A stretch of 64,000 nt of DNA from Natronosalvus amylolyticus (GTDB lineage: Archaea; Halobacteriota; Halobacteria; Halobacteriales; Natrialbaceae): the NCBI RefSeq assembly GCF_024298845.1, contig NZ_CP101156.1:930001-994000 (forward strand). Reading direction: 5' to 3'. The notes under the pieces were generated by a model that saw nothing but the letters and a program-made list of their open reading frames with translations, was not told the origin of the DNA and did not search any database. The position numbers were made by a program, and so were the translations under genes. Below are positions 45,190 to 54,800 of this stretch, in pieces (the stretch's first letter is position 1; each line of letters opens with the position of its first letter).

Positions 45190-46146
45190 ATGCCAACAGT
45201 ACCCGAAGCTATCGAAGCGTACCTGAACGAACGCGAAACCGAACTCTCGGATTCATCCATTCAGAACCACCGCTACCAGCTGAAAAGATTCAAAGAATGG
45301 TCTGGGGGTGCCGGCGAGCTTGCAGACATTGGGGACGTCGAACCGATCGATCTCTCACGATTTCGCCGCGCTCGTAGCAGCGACATTAATTCAAACACGA
45401 TGTACAACCAACTCTGCGTTGTGCGCCTATTCCTTAGATTTTGTCACCGCATGGGGTGGTGTACGGAACAGGTTCCGGAGGCAATAGTGCTGCCAACTCG
45501 GGACGGAGTAGCACGCGACTCGGCGATTGATCCAGACCGTGTCGCATCTATCCTTGATGATTTAGAACGTTATCATTACGCATCAATCGACCACGTTCTC
45601 TTAGCACTCATCTGGACGTGTTCAATGCGAATCTCTGGGGTGCGAACGCTGGACGTCAAGGACGTACATCACTTAGATCGATGGTGCAATGTTGCCCACC
45701 GACCGGATACCGGGACTCCACTCAAAAATAAGGAGAAGAGTGAACGAGAAGTGAATCTACACGGATGGGTCGCGGATATACTCAACGCGTGGATCAACGA
45801 TCGTCGCCCCGACGTAACCGACCCACATGGCCGGGAACCCCTACTCGGATCGAATCACGGTCGTCTTGCCCGCTCATCAATCCGGCGCAGAATCTACGCA
45901 CTAACGGCGTGCGGTGGGATTGATGACGGGTGCACGTGCGAAGCTAAGCGCAACAGTAAGTGCAACGAGTCGGTATCACCGCATGACATCCGCCGCTCTT
46001 CAATTAGCGCGTGGCTTGACAACGGCGTAGACCCGTCGCTTCTATCTCAACGAGTAGATACTTCTCAGGAAACGATGGAACAGCATTACGACATCCGATC
46101 CCCATCGCAGAAGCGAAAGTTACGAAGGGACGCGTTCGATATGTAG
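45190..46146 (+). CDS. Tyrosine recombinase/integrase
   Basis: A 318-residue site-specific recombinase. The SAM-like N-terminal DNA-binding domain begins TVPEAIEAYLNERETELSDSSIQNHRYQLKRF. The catalytic residues are Arg in SMRISGVRTLDVKDV, His-x-x-Arg in SPHDIRRSS and the tyrosine in TMEQHYDIRSP. The start at 45190 (MPTVPEAIEAY) is used because the upstream open frame is non-conserved and contains the T-arm-like repeats. It lies at the left side of the AT-richer island and may have integrated it. Confidence 0.88.
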   Translation: MPTVPEAIEAYLNERETELSDSSIQNHRYQLKRFKEWSGGAGELADIGDVEPIDLSRFRRARSSDINSNTMYNQLCVVRLFLRFCHRMGWCTEQVPEAIVLPTRDGVARDSAIDPDRVASILDDLERYHYASIDHVLLALIWTCSMRISGVRTLDVKDVHHLDRWCNVAHRPDTGTPLKNKEKSEREVNLHGWVADILNAWINDRRPDVTDPHGREPLLGSNHGRLARSSIRRRIYALTACGGIDDGCTCEAKRNSKCNESVSPHDIRRSSISAWLDNGVDPSLLSQRVDTSQETMEQHYDIRSPSQKRKLRRDAFDM

Positions 46147-46317
46147 GCACCGGACATGACCATAGCGTGCGGTGGTTTCGCTGAGCAAGTTACAATCCTT
46201 CCGCCACAACGGTTTCAGGCCATTCCGGGCGCGAATAATATATCTCCTTGATTCGTGAGATCGTACAAAGGGCCATCTCTGAAACAGTGCTCGAAACTCC
46301 CGCGTCGGGCAAAATAT

Positions 46318-46668
46318 CCACCAAATGCTTGGTCCGAGGGTTCCCAATCATCTTCTGAGCTCGACTTGCTGCCCGCTTCGGCTGACGGTTCAATCACTTA
46401 TACGAGAGGCTGTGACAAGAAGGTTCGTGCCGGCCCGTACGGGCCGCTGTAGTGCTTGTCACGCATGTCGGTACAAGACTGGGGTTGCCAGTAGCGCCCG
46501 CTTCTGACGGCTTTGCTCGATTGTGACCAGTGCTTACCGGCCATGTGTGTCCGCTACTGGCCTTCGATTGTGCTCCCACCTCTTCTTCGAGTTCCCGTTT
46601 GAATTCGGTGACTTCAGCTTCTAACTTGTCTTCGTCTACCTGTTCCGGTATAGTGTCCTAAGCGCTGT
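46318..46668 (+). repeat. Left copy of a ~350-bp direct repeat bracketing the island
   Basis: Homologous along its length to 63622-63967 in the same orientation, with many scattered substitutions and short indels. Shared strings include GGTCCGAGGGTTC, GTGACAAGAAGGTTC, CAGTAGCGCCCGCTTCTGAC, TTACCGGCCATGTGTGTCCG and TCCTAAGCGCTGT. On the minus strand both copies read PEQVDE-x-KLEAE-x-TEFK, with silent and conservative changes, so the repeats probably derive from a gene end. Confidence 0.8.
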
Positions 46669-47018
46669 GCCTTTTTGCGCCCGCTTTGGCGGTCACGAGA
46701 GTGCGAACCTGAAACCACACGCGGACGCCATTCACGGTGCGTGCGGGCTCTCGTGGCCGTCTTGCGGACCCCTGACGTCTCGGACCTTCGCTTGTATTGC
46801 CACCGACTCCCCCGTACCATTTAAAAATAATGCGCTGTGCAGGGTTTTGCGATACAGTCATTGAGCCTGTCCGCTGTCCCGTGGGGTCCGCTGGTTCAAA
46901 CCCGTTCTTGCAGATCTGTTAGTTGCCGGGCTCTTACCTCACTAGGAGCTGTACTCTCACAGTATACCTGCCGGTGACGAGTGGGGAGCGTTTTCCAAGC
47001 GCCGTATTTCCTCCCGAA
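46669..47018. other. Gene-free stretch right of the left direct repeat
   Basis: No convincing coding sequence. The region has inverted pieces around GGTCACGAGAG and CTCTCGTGGCC (a long loose hairpin, about 46690-46760) and a GGTTCAAACCCG T-loop-like string (46893-46904). It precedes the 3' end of the AAA+ gene. Confidence 0.3.
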
Positions 47019-48656
47019 TTATTCAGATATGTCCAGATGCTCGGCTGACAGATACGACTGATCAGTCTTGTTCTGTCCGTAGATAAGCAGATTTTGCTCA
47101 TTCCACTGTAGCAGTTGCTCATGAATGGTTTCTAGTACTGTATCTGCAAGACTAGTATGACCTACAGCACATGTCACTGAGGGAAGGTCAGACAGGTAAA
47201 GACAAAGAGACGTACTTGGTTTGTGGTGAAAGACTGTAACTACTCGATCGCGGGTTTCAGTTGGTGTTGGTCCAATCAATTGATTTGACGGGACTGTTCG
47301 AACCACAAACTCATCATCGGAGCCATCGACATACTGTTTCCAAGCAGAGGTTATTGACTGAATGTCTTCATCTGTTATTGGGGCTTTGAGTTGAACAAGT
47401 TGGCCGTTTCCGTGGAGTTGAACCGAATCAGTCGCCTCCGTGACGATCGATTCTTCGGTAAATGAGGGCCCCTGTGGCTGGATATTTCGCTCTGTGATCC
47501 GGTCATGGATGGTTGATGGCGTCAGTTGTGAGAACTCGTTATGTTGTTTGGCTTGTAGATGAGTGACTGCTGTCACGATGGTATCCTCAATATCTGCTCC
47601 AGTATAACCGTCTGTTTCTGTAGCAAGGTTTTCCAAGAAGCCTGAATTCAGTGGATCCGTCACCGCTTCTCGAATCTTAGCGTCGAGACGCCCATTCGAA
47701 CTTGTTCGGATCTGTTCAAAGTAATGGTGGAAAATAGCCATTCGCTCCTGTGTGTCGGGGCGGGAAAACGTGATTGGCTGATTTCCTAATCGACCTGGCC
47801 GAAGCAATGCGGGATCAAGAACTTCCGCCAAATTTGTCGATGCGACAACCTTCGGTGTATCTTCTTTTTTTGCGTCAATCCCATCAAGTAACACCAGCAA
47901 TTGAGCAACTAACTGAGCGCTGTGTTCTTGAGTTGATTCACTTCGACTTCGAGCAATCGCATCAATCTCATCAATATAGAGTACTTGCGACGTGCTCCCA
48001 CGAGCTTCTTGGAACTGCTTGCGGAGTAATCGCTCTGATTCACCGACCCACTTACTGAGAATTTCAGGCCCCGAAATCGTGACAGGTAGCCCTCCGAACA
48101 GCTCCTCGCACGTCTCTATAACCAGTTCTGTTTTCCCGGTTCCCGGCGGGCCTTCAAGTAAAATCCCGGATCGATTTGAAAGCCCCCAGTCACTATTGTC
48201 CGTCTGTAGAAATCGTCGTAATTGCTGTTTTTGAACATCTAAACCTGCAACACGGTTCACTGGTACCGAGTGATTCGATTGATCGAACGCTTCTGCGAGT
48301 TCGGCCCCTGTAACAGTAAGTTGTGTCCCAATAATCGAGGTGTCCGTCTCAGCGGGAAGTTCTACTACAAATTCAACTTCTTCTGACTCTGAAGACGTCT
48401 CATCAGCGAGATTGAAAGTATAGCGACACCATTCCCTGTGATGCAATTGTCCATTCGACGGGTCTATTTGGACTCTATGTTGAGTTTTACCATTACCGCT
48501 GGTATCTCCCAACTCGAACCGATACTCCCTGCTACCCGTACTTCCGGTAGTGAGTCCTGCGCTTCGAATCCGTTCACCGGACTCCTGAATGGCCATTCGA
48601 CCTCCATCAACCGAGCAAAGCCGAGACCAGTCTGTGATGTCTGATTGATCAGTCAT
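47019..48656 (-). CDS. CDC48-like AAA+ ATPase of the island operon
   Basis: A 545-residue protein with one AAA+ module. Walker A is GPPGTGKTELV (169-179), the pore/Walker A-B linker is SKWVGESERLLRKQF, Walker B is VLYIDEIDAIARSRS (about 225-239), the sensor is VVASTNL and the arginine finger LRPGRLG (287-289). The N-terminal 130 residues and C-terminal 150 residues are unfamiliar; there is no second ATPase ring. Such modules unfold or remodel proteins. The start at 48656 overlaps the preceding gene stop by 8 nt, so it is translated together with it. It is the last gene of the operon. Confidence 0.82.
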   Translation of the reverse strand: MTDQSDITDWSRLCSVDGGRMAIQESGERIRSAGLTTGSTGSREYRFELGDTSGNGKTQHRVQIDPSNGQLHHREWCRYTFNLADETSSESEEVEFVVELPAETDTSIIGTQLTVTGAELAEAFDQSNHSVPVNRVAGLDVQKQQLRRFLQTDNSDWGLSNRSGILLEGPPGTGKTELVIETCEELFGGLPVTISGPEILSKWVGESERLLRKQFQEARGSTSQVLYIDEIDAIARSRSESTQEHSAQLVAQLLVLLDGIDAKKEDTPKVVASTNLAEVLDPALLRPGRLGNQPITFSRPDTQERMAIFHHYFEQIRTSSNGRLDAKIREAVTDPLNSGFLENLATETDGYTGADIEDTIVTAVTHLQAKQHNEFSQLTPSTIHDRITERNIQPQGPSFTEESIVTEATDSVQLHGNGQLVQLKAPITDEDIQSITSAWKQYVDGSDDEFVVRTVPSNQLIGPTPTETRDRVVTVFHHKPSTSLCLYLSDLPSVTCAVGHTSLADTVLETIHEQLLQWNEQNLLIYGQNKTDQSYLSAEHLDISE

Positions 48657-50478
48657 TATCGTACAACACCTCGATAATCTGAGCCCCGCTTCGGACACTT
48701 GTACAACGCCCATCTGCCAACACTGGCACACACAACTCCGCCGTAACACCTTCTAAATGGTCATCCTCGGACTCAACAAGTTGTTTCAGAAGACGCGCTT
48801 GCCGCTCACCCCGATACAATAACCGTGGAGGAACGACAAGAAGTATTGTGTCAACCGCACCTCCAGTCTCATATTTCTCAATCGATTCTACGAGCTTCCG
48901 ATGTTGAAACGCTCCCTCCCTGAACCCAGTCTCGAATTCAATAGCAATTGGTAACTTATACTCTCCGTCCGGTGTGAACGTCTCCATAGCCTGCGAAACC
49001 CAGGGCCTATCCTCATTCAAATGAATGTCCACGATAACGGATGCTTCTTCAGGATCAGTACCATCCAATGGCAATTCAGTCTTCAGCAGGTCCTCACCGC
49101 GAAGAAACTGTTGTACAAACGTGTTGAATGGTGTCTCTCGGTCGGTCGCGGCGATCCATAGTTGCCGTGCGATTCCTTCGGTGAGTAATCCTTTCCAATT
49201 ATAGTGGCGACTGCTCTCTTCGCCGTAGGATTGTCGTTCAGTCAAAGCGACTTGCGCCCAGTGTTCACTGCGGAGCAGATTCGAAAATGCTGTATCAGCT
49301 TGGGCGATTGTCTCCCACTCCGGGACTCGGTCAAATCCGAAATACTGCGCGACACGCGCATCAAACACATCGGTGTCAGTAACACGAGGACGTGCAATTG
49401 TGACTGGTGCAGTTCGAAGTTTTTCGAGCGCCCCAGTCTCTTCTTCAGACTCAGTCCCCGGTGACGAAGCCTCAGCGATGTAGTCAACTAACGTGGAAAA
49501 AAACTGGGACCGGCGGAATGTCCCTTCCCACTCGGATGGGAGGTTAACCACGACGTAGCCTAACCCGCCCGAATAGAGCGTATCTGCTAATTGGACGAGG
49601 GTCGGAACAATATCGATGCCCCCCTGTTCAATCATCGGCCGGTCACCGCTGACCGATGGTGACCAGTCCCCTTCAGTCAGATCCAACGTAACTATCCGGC
49701 CACCGACGACAGGAACCTGTGGCTCGTTCGCAACGAACTCAACCGGTTCAACAGTTGGTTCGCCACCCTCAAGTTCTGCATACGCGTCCCGGAGACACCG
49801 TTGTAAAAACTGAAACGAGGGAACTCCCTCTTCAGCACAGTGTAGGATTAGCGTTGGACGGTTCATCCCGTACGGTAACCCACCACTCCACCCGAATACC
49901 GGATCAATCTCTTCAACTTCGTCCAAAAGTGCTTGCCCACCTTGAACACGAGCTTGGGACAACGTAGTTGACGGCCTAGTTTCCCTCGAAATTACATCCG
50001 GTTTTCGAGTAACAGTAAGCGACTGTGGATCAAGATACGTTTGTCCTCGTTGTTCCTTACGACCTGTTTCCGGTTGGACCTCTCTACTGGTTCGTTCCGT
50101 GATTCGACGAACTTCAAGTGAATGAGGCGCAATTTCACTACCCTCAGCAGATATGCTAGACGTGGGATGTACTGGTTCGGATACTGTCTCTGGTTCGGGA
50201 CGCACGGAAAGCACCGCATTTCCGGTACCTTTGGGTGGAGCTACTTGAATTGATAAACTCGGAGACTTTGAATCAGAAATGGTCTCTTCTGATTTAGTTA
50301 CGGATAACTGAACCGTTTCTTCAACAGTTAATGGACCCTCCTCGTCTGATCCACTTTCTGCTTCGTCATCAAATGCCGGTGCATTCGCTTTTGAACCGCT
50401 CACGAATTCGGACGACTCTGCTTCACTCTGGTCTGAACCGGTTCCCTGTCGCTCCTTCCGATCACCTGTATTAGTCAT
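48649..50478 (-). CDS. Unknown protein with possible PD-(D/E)xK-like C-terminal domain
   Basis: A 609-residue protein. The first 190 or so residues are very rich in Ser, Glu and Thr and likely disordered. The later part is folded. Near the C-terminus (about residues 490-560) SVIVDIHLNEDRPWVSQAMETF, LPIAIEFETGFREG and FQHRKLVESIEKYETGGAVDTILLVVPP have the order and spacing of a restriction-endonuclease fold, but the active lysine is not apparent, so the nuclease reading is a weak inference. It overlaps both neighbours by 8 nt (ATGACTAA and ATGACTGA types). The start at 50478 follows from that overlap; a long upstream frame lies inside the preceding gene. Confidence 0.65.
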   Translation of the reverse strand: MTNTGDRKERQGTGSDQSEAESSEFVSGSKANAPAFDDEAESGSDEEGPLTVEETVQLSVTKSEETISDSKSPSLSIQVAPPKGTGNAVLSVRPEPETVSEPVHPTSSISAEGSEIAPHSLEVRRITERTSREVQPETGRKEQRGQTYLDPQSLTVTRKPDVISRETRPSTTLSQARVQGGQALLDEVEEIDPVFGWSGGLPYGMNRPTLILHCAEEGVPSFQFLQRCLRDAYAELEGGEPTVEPVEFVANEPQVPVVGGRIVTLDLTEGDWSPSVSGDRPMIEQGGIDIVPTLVQLADTLYSGGLGYVVVNLPSEWEGTFRRSQFFSTLVDYIAEASSPGTESEEETGALEKLRTAPVTIARPRVTDTDVFDARVAQYFGFDRVPEWETIAQADTAFSNLLRSEHWAQVALTERQSYGEESSRHYNWKGLLTEGIARQLWIAATDRETPFNTFVQQFLRGEDLLKTELPLDGTDPEEASVIVDIHLNEDRPWVSQAMETFTPDGEYKLPIAIEFETGFREGAFQHRKLVESIEKYETGGAVDTILLVVPPRLLYRGERQARLLKQLVESEDDHLEGVTAELCVPVLADGRCTSVRSGAQIIEVLYDND

Positions 50479-51562
50479 CGTTGGCAGGATGGCCGTGTTC
50501 ATCAAGTACCTCAGCAATCTGCTGCCGTTCCTGACTACTACCGTACTTTTTTTGATCTTCAAAAACCACAGCCTCGCTGTCAATTCGGAGTGGCATTCGG
50601 AAGGCGTATTCGGCAAACCGATAGATTTCTGCTTCAGAAAGTGACTTGGTGTTTCCCGCTCCTCTGAGCCATCGTTGCTCGCCCGACATTCGAGACGTAC
50701 TTGACGCCCATGACCGGTAGAACGCGTACTGCAAATCCGTGAGTGCATCCTTATCATTTGAAACTTCAATCTCCAAGTCAAACGGTGGTTCTATCTGTAA
50801 CAACGCGGTCAAGGGATCATAATACGCGTCATTATATGCGTGAGCATCATCATCCCCGGAATTAAACACAGATAGTTCAGTAAGTCGTTGAACTTGGTTT
50901 CTGTCAAGCGCTTCTTCGGTAAGTTGTCGTTTGATGTTTGTGTTCACCCGAAGCAAACCCGTTATTTCTGGGGCAGCTGGGGGACATAGATTCAGCATTC
51001 GTTCAAACCACGACTCGAAAGCCTCACTTGTGGCGATACGTCCCGCTTCAGGAACCACAAAAAGCTTGTCTGGCAACTCAAACTCCGAAGAATCGCTCTC
51101 AGCTGTTGAGGAAGCTTCTGCAACGTCAGTATCAAGAGCAGACGACAACTGCTCTTCAAGAGAAAGAAACGCATCCAACCCTTCACTCACTTCCTGTGCC
51201 CCTGTGAGTGAGATATCGTCAATTAGGGTCGAATCAAGTGGATACTGTTCGAACTGCTTAAGCGACCCTGCCTTGATGGTGAGTGAATCCAGCAATTCAC
51301 TCGTTACCGTCCACTCGAAATCAAGTAACCACCAGGGCAACCGCGATTCATTTTCATCAACATATCCAATCAGATCCCCATGCTCATCCACAACCTCCTC
51401 ATACGTTCGATTATTAACCCCGACCGTTGTAGTCATCGCCTCTTCCACACGTCGTTCAAACTCTCTTCCCGACGGAAGCCCATTCAACTTGACAACCAAC
51501 TCTGTCAGTTGCTCATCAGTCAGCCAATCAAATAATTCAGCCGAACCAGAAGTAATTGCCAT
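50471..51562 (-). CDS. Unknown protein of the island operon (363 aa)
   Basis: A mostly helical, acidic soluble protein. The start MAITSGSAELFDWLTDEQLTELVVKLNGLPS looks like a small helical domain, similar in arrangement to effector-associated domains that adapt NTPases in conflict systems, but this is a visual impression only. The middle contains low-complexity Ser/Glu stretches. It has its own TATA-like box (TTTTTAAA, minus strand, about 51591) 30 bp upstream, so a second promoter may drive this gene and the two downstream ones. Confidence 0.65.
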   Translation of the reverse strand: MAITSGSAELFDWLTDEQLTELVVKLNGLPSGREFERRVEEAMTTTVGVNNRTYEEVVDEHGDLIGYVDENESRLPWWLLDFEWTVTSELLDSLTIKAGSLKQFEQYPLDSTLIDDISLTGAQEVSEGLDAFLSLEEQLSSALDTDVAEASSTAESDSSEFELPDKLFVVPEAGRIATSEAFESWFERMLNLCPPAAPEITGLLRVNTNIKRQLTEEALDRNQVQRLTELSVFNSGDDDAHAYNDAYYDPLTALLQIEPPFDLEIEVSNDKDALTDLQYAFYRSWASSTSRMSGEQRWLRGAGNTKSLSEAEIYRFAEYAFRMPLRIDSEAVVFEDQKKYGSSQERQQIAEVLDEHGHPANDD

Positions 51563-51815
51563 ACTACCTAATCACAAACTAGACGTTTAAAAATTAGCTA
51601 GCAGAGTTCACTATTGCCGTGTGTGTATTTTGTAGTAGATGGATTTGACGTTCTGGTCAGTGAGACACTTAGATAGCATGGTAAGTGGACATGTATTCGG
51701 TATGGTTGTATACCGCTGTTACCGTGAAATAACGCCGGTGTCACTCACTGAGAACGTGTTTCAGTGCGAGCTCATTTAATTAACACCAGACGTCTGAGTG
51801 AGATTTTCCGAGATG
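51563..51815. other. 253-bp gap dividing the island operon
   Basis: It contains the probable promoter of the 363-aa gene at its left edge and a small hairpin (CGGTAT/ATACCG, 51698-51715) that could be a 3' signal for the giant gene. The cluster may thus be two transcripts. Confidence 0.35.
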
Positions 51816-54800
51816 TCACTCAAAGATGCGCTCGATATACATTTCACCGCCCGCAACTGCATCAGCGGGGATCGTTGCAGAACCATTTGTTCGGACCTCC
51901 GAGCCGAGACCACCTAACGCTGCACCCGGTGGGTTCTCTTCGTTCAGGATAATCTCATCCACGATTTGTGTCTCTTGCAACCATTCTTCGGACTCAATTC
52001 CAGGGGTCGCAAATAACCGGATTACGTACTGGTATCCGGCAGAGACAAACGCCCGGGCTTGCCGTAGTTGGTTAGTCGAAAAACGGAAACTAACAGACTC
52101 AGACTCCGACGACAGGCCTGCAGCTTTCACTTCGACTGGCGCGATATCCAGCGTCGGAGTACTGTTCTGATCCTGTGTTGCAGCGGGTCCAAACGGATCG
52201 ATGAAATCGAAGCCGAGTCCATATTCTTGGGTCGCGTTGAGAATTTGCACGAACGGATCTTCCCACAGGTTACTGTCTCCATCCGTGAACCGATCCAAGG
52301 ATTGGTAGTCCTTCGCGGAAAACTCGTGCTTTAAATACCGTTTCAGAGATCCATTCCAACGGTTCTTGGTGTGCCACTTGTATCCCGCGCTGTCTTGATC
52401 AGCTTCGAGCTCCGCAAGTTCGGTCATCAACCAATCGAAGTCGTTTCTCTCTTCGTCTAACCATCGACCGAGTCGCTGCAGAATATGGATGACTGCAGCT
52501 GCTTCAGCACGTTCTCCACGTTCGCCGTAAATCCGGGGTGAGTTCCCGTCACCGTTCTCGCTACCGGATCCCCCACCGAACGTTGCTACAGTCGTGCGGC
52601 CTTGACCAAAAACCAGCCCGTTGCTTAGATCAAGACCACCATCGAGTTGAGATTGAACCTGTTGAAACACGTTTTGCTGCTTTGTTCGAGAGTCTACCTG
52701 TGAGGCTGGGACCTCCCCGTTGAGAATGAAGTCCCTGAGAGCAACTGCGACATCTTCTTTCCGACCCCCTGGGGCGTGCTCGCTCACAGTCTCAATGAGT
52801 GGTGTGAGTACTCGATCCCCGAAGGTTTCCTGCGGTGCGACGTCGAACCACCGATCAGCAGGCGAAAAATCAGCACCTGATAGATTTGCCGTTGCTTCCG
52901 GTGTATCTTCCCAGGCGATTGAATCATCTGTCTCGATGGACGGGAGTACGTCTTCAAGCGCTGCAATCGATGCCAAGTCGGCGTCTTCCCGCTCGTCACG
53001 AAGGATGCAGAACTGCTCGACTCTGGCACACCAGCGAGCATGGTGGGACGGAATCCACTGCTCTGTGATGAGTCGTGAATTCGCAGCAACCCACTGGATG
53101 AACGAAGTTACGTCACCATCGTGTACTGCCAGTGCGTGCGACCAATTGACCCACTGCTCGTGAGCGGTGTTTTGCTCTGCGATAACGGTCTCGAACAGTG
53201 GAGTAGCAGTGTCGCTCCCCAGTTCCGATGGTAACCGGGTCCCGGCCTCGGACAACAGGTCAAACGCCTCTGCCACCTGCGGGGACTGGGGTTCAGGCGT
53301 CTCTTCAGCGTCAGTCCCGGGCTGGAACTGACTGCGGACCCATGGGATCGTGCCGGAATCCGTATCAGCTAAATTCGACCGGATCCGCTCCACGTTATTT
53401 GGGGTGTCCCCGCCGAGCGCCTCGATTAACTCGTACAGAGCTTCGATGTCACGGAGAAGTTCCCGTTGGTCTTGCACGCCTAGCGCTGTCCGAACCAGGT
53501 CGAGGTCGTGCCCGCGTTGCTCCCACTCCCGTTCTAATTTCTCTGGACTCGGCAACGACGGCCTCAGTGCAGGCTGGATCTCCTCGTATCGACCCGGCAT
53601 CTCGAATAGGAACGCGATACCAGCGGCAGTCGCTTCAACGATTTCCTGTGAATCACTGTCCCATATCTTGTCGTCGTCGTCGTTCAAGACGATACCCAGC
53701 GGTGCATCATCGTCATCCGAGACTCGATACAGCCGAGACCGAGTGTCGAAGAAGTCATCTGTTTGTTCCTCGTGCAGTGGCGCACAAGCGAGATTGTCGA
53801 TCGCAGTCTGGAATGTGTCTCTCGACTCACGGATTGTATCGGGATTCGATCGATTCAGCGTTGCTAGAATCCATTCTGTTCGCCGCTCTAATTCCTGTTT
53901 CACTGGCTGCACCCCGTCTTCGGACAACCCGTCCAACTCATCAGCCTGTAGAATCGGCTGGTCAACGTCCAGCGACGAGATCCCTAACGCATCCGCTAAC
54001 GGCGTGAGACCACCACGAGTCGGTGGTTTCAACAGATACAAATCCAAGTTGTTTCTGGCCTCTTGTTTCTCCCACTGACGAAGCGACCGCTGCGTATGGT
54101 ACTTGAACTCCAGTTCAGTATTGCCATCACCCTGTATTTGCTCAATCGGAACAGCACACCACTCCTTGTTCCGGAACCGGAGCGGAAGATGCGTCAGTAA
54201 CTCAGACTCCAAGACGCTTGGCACGTGTTCCACAGGATCAGCTAACGACTGCAGAATCGGATTCAACAACTCAGTGTACACGTACATCCACGCCGATTCC
54301 ACACCATCAGTCCGCATTCGAACACGGTGCACATCATCGAGCGAGTCCTCTGTAGCCAGCACTTCTTGGAGCTTCTGGAGCCTGTCTGCCGCTTGAATCG
54401 CGGTTAGCTCGTCAATCGGTTCGACGCCGAAGCTTGATAGCAGGTCGTCGGATACCTGCTGGTCTGGTTCCGAGTCACTCGGGACTGTCGGGAGAAGCTG
54501 TGTGACTTCACCGCGACCACCATCTTGGACAGCCCACCGCAACCGCACAGCGTCTTCTCCCCACGATTCGTCTACCCACCCCGAGAACTGATCATCGAAC
54601 ACTGGGTCCCAACACGCTGCGTTTCGAAGCTGCCAGTTGAAGACCGTCGGCACTGTTTCGGACCACGGCCGCTGAATGTGGTTAGTCCCACCGTCACAAT
54701 ACCATCCGGTTTCCAGCACAGTTTCTCGCAACGTGTCCTCGTGTCGCTCTAACCACTGAATGAGCCCAGCTGGATCAGCAGTCACCCGCTGCAGATCCGT

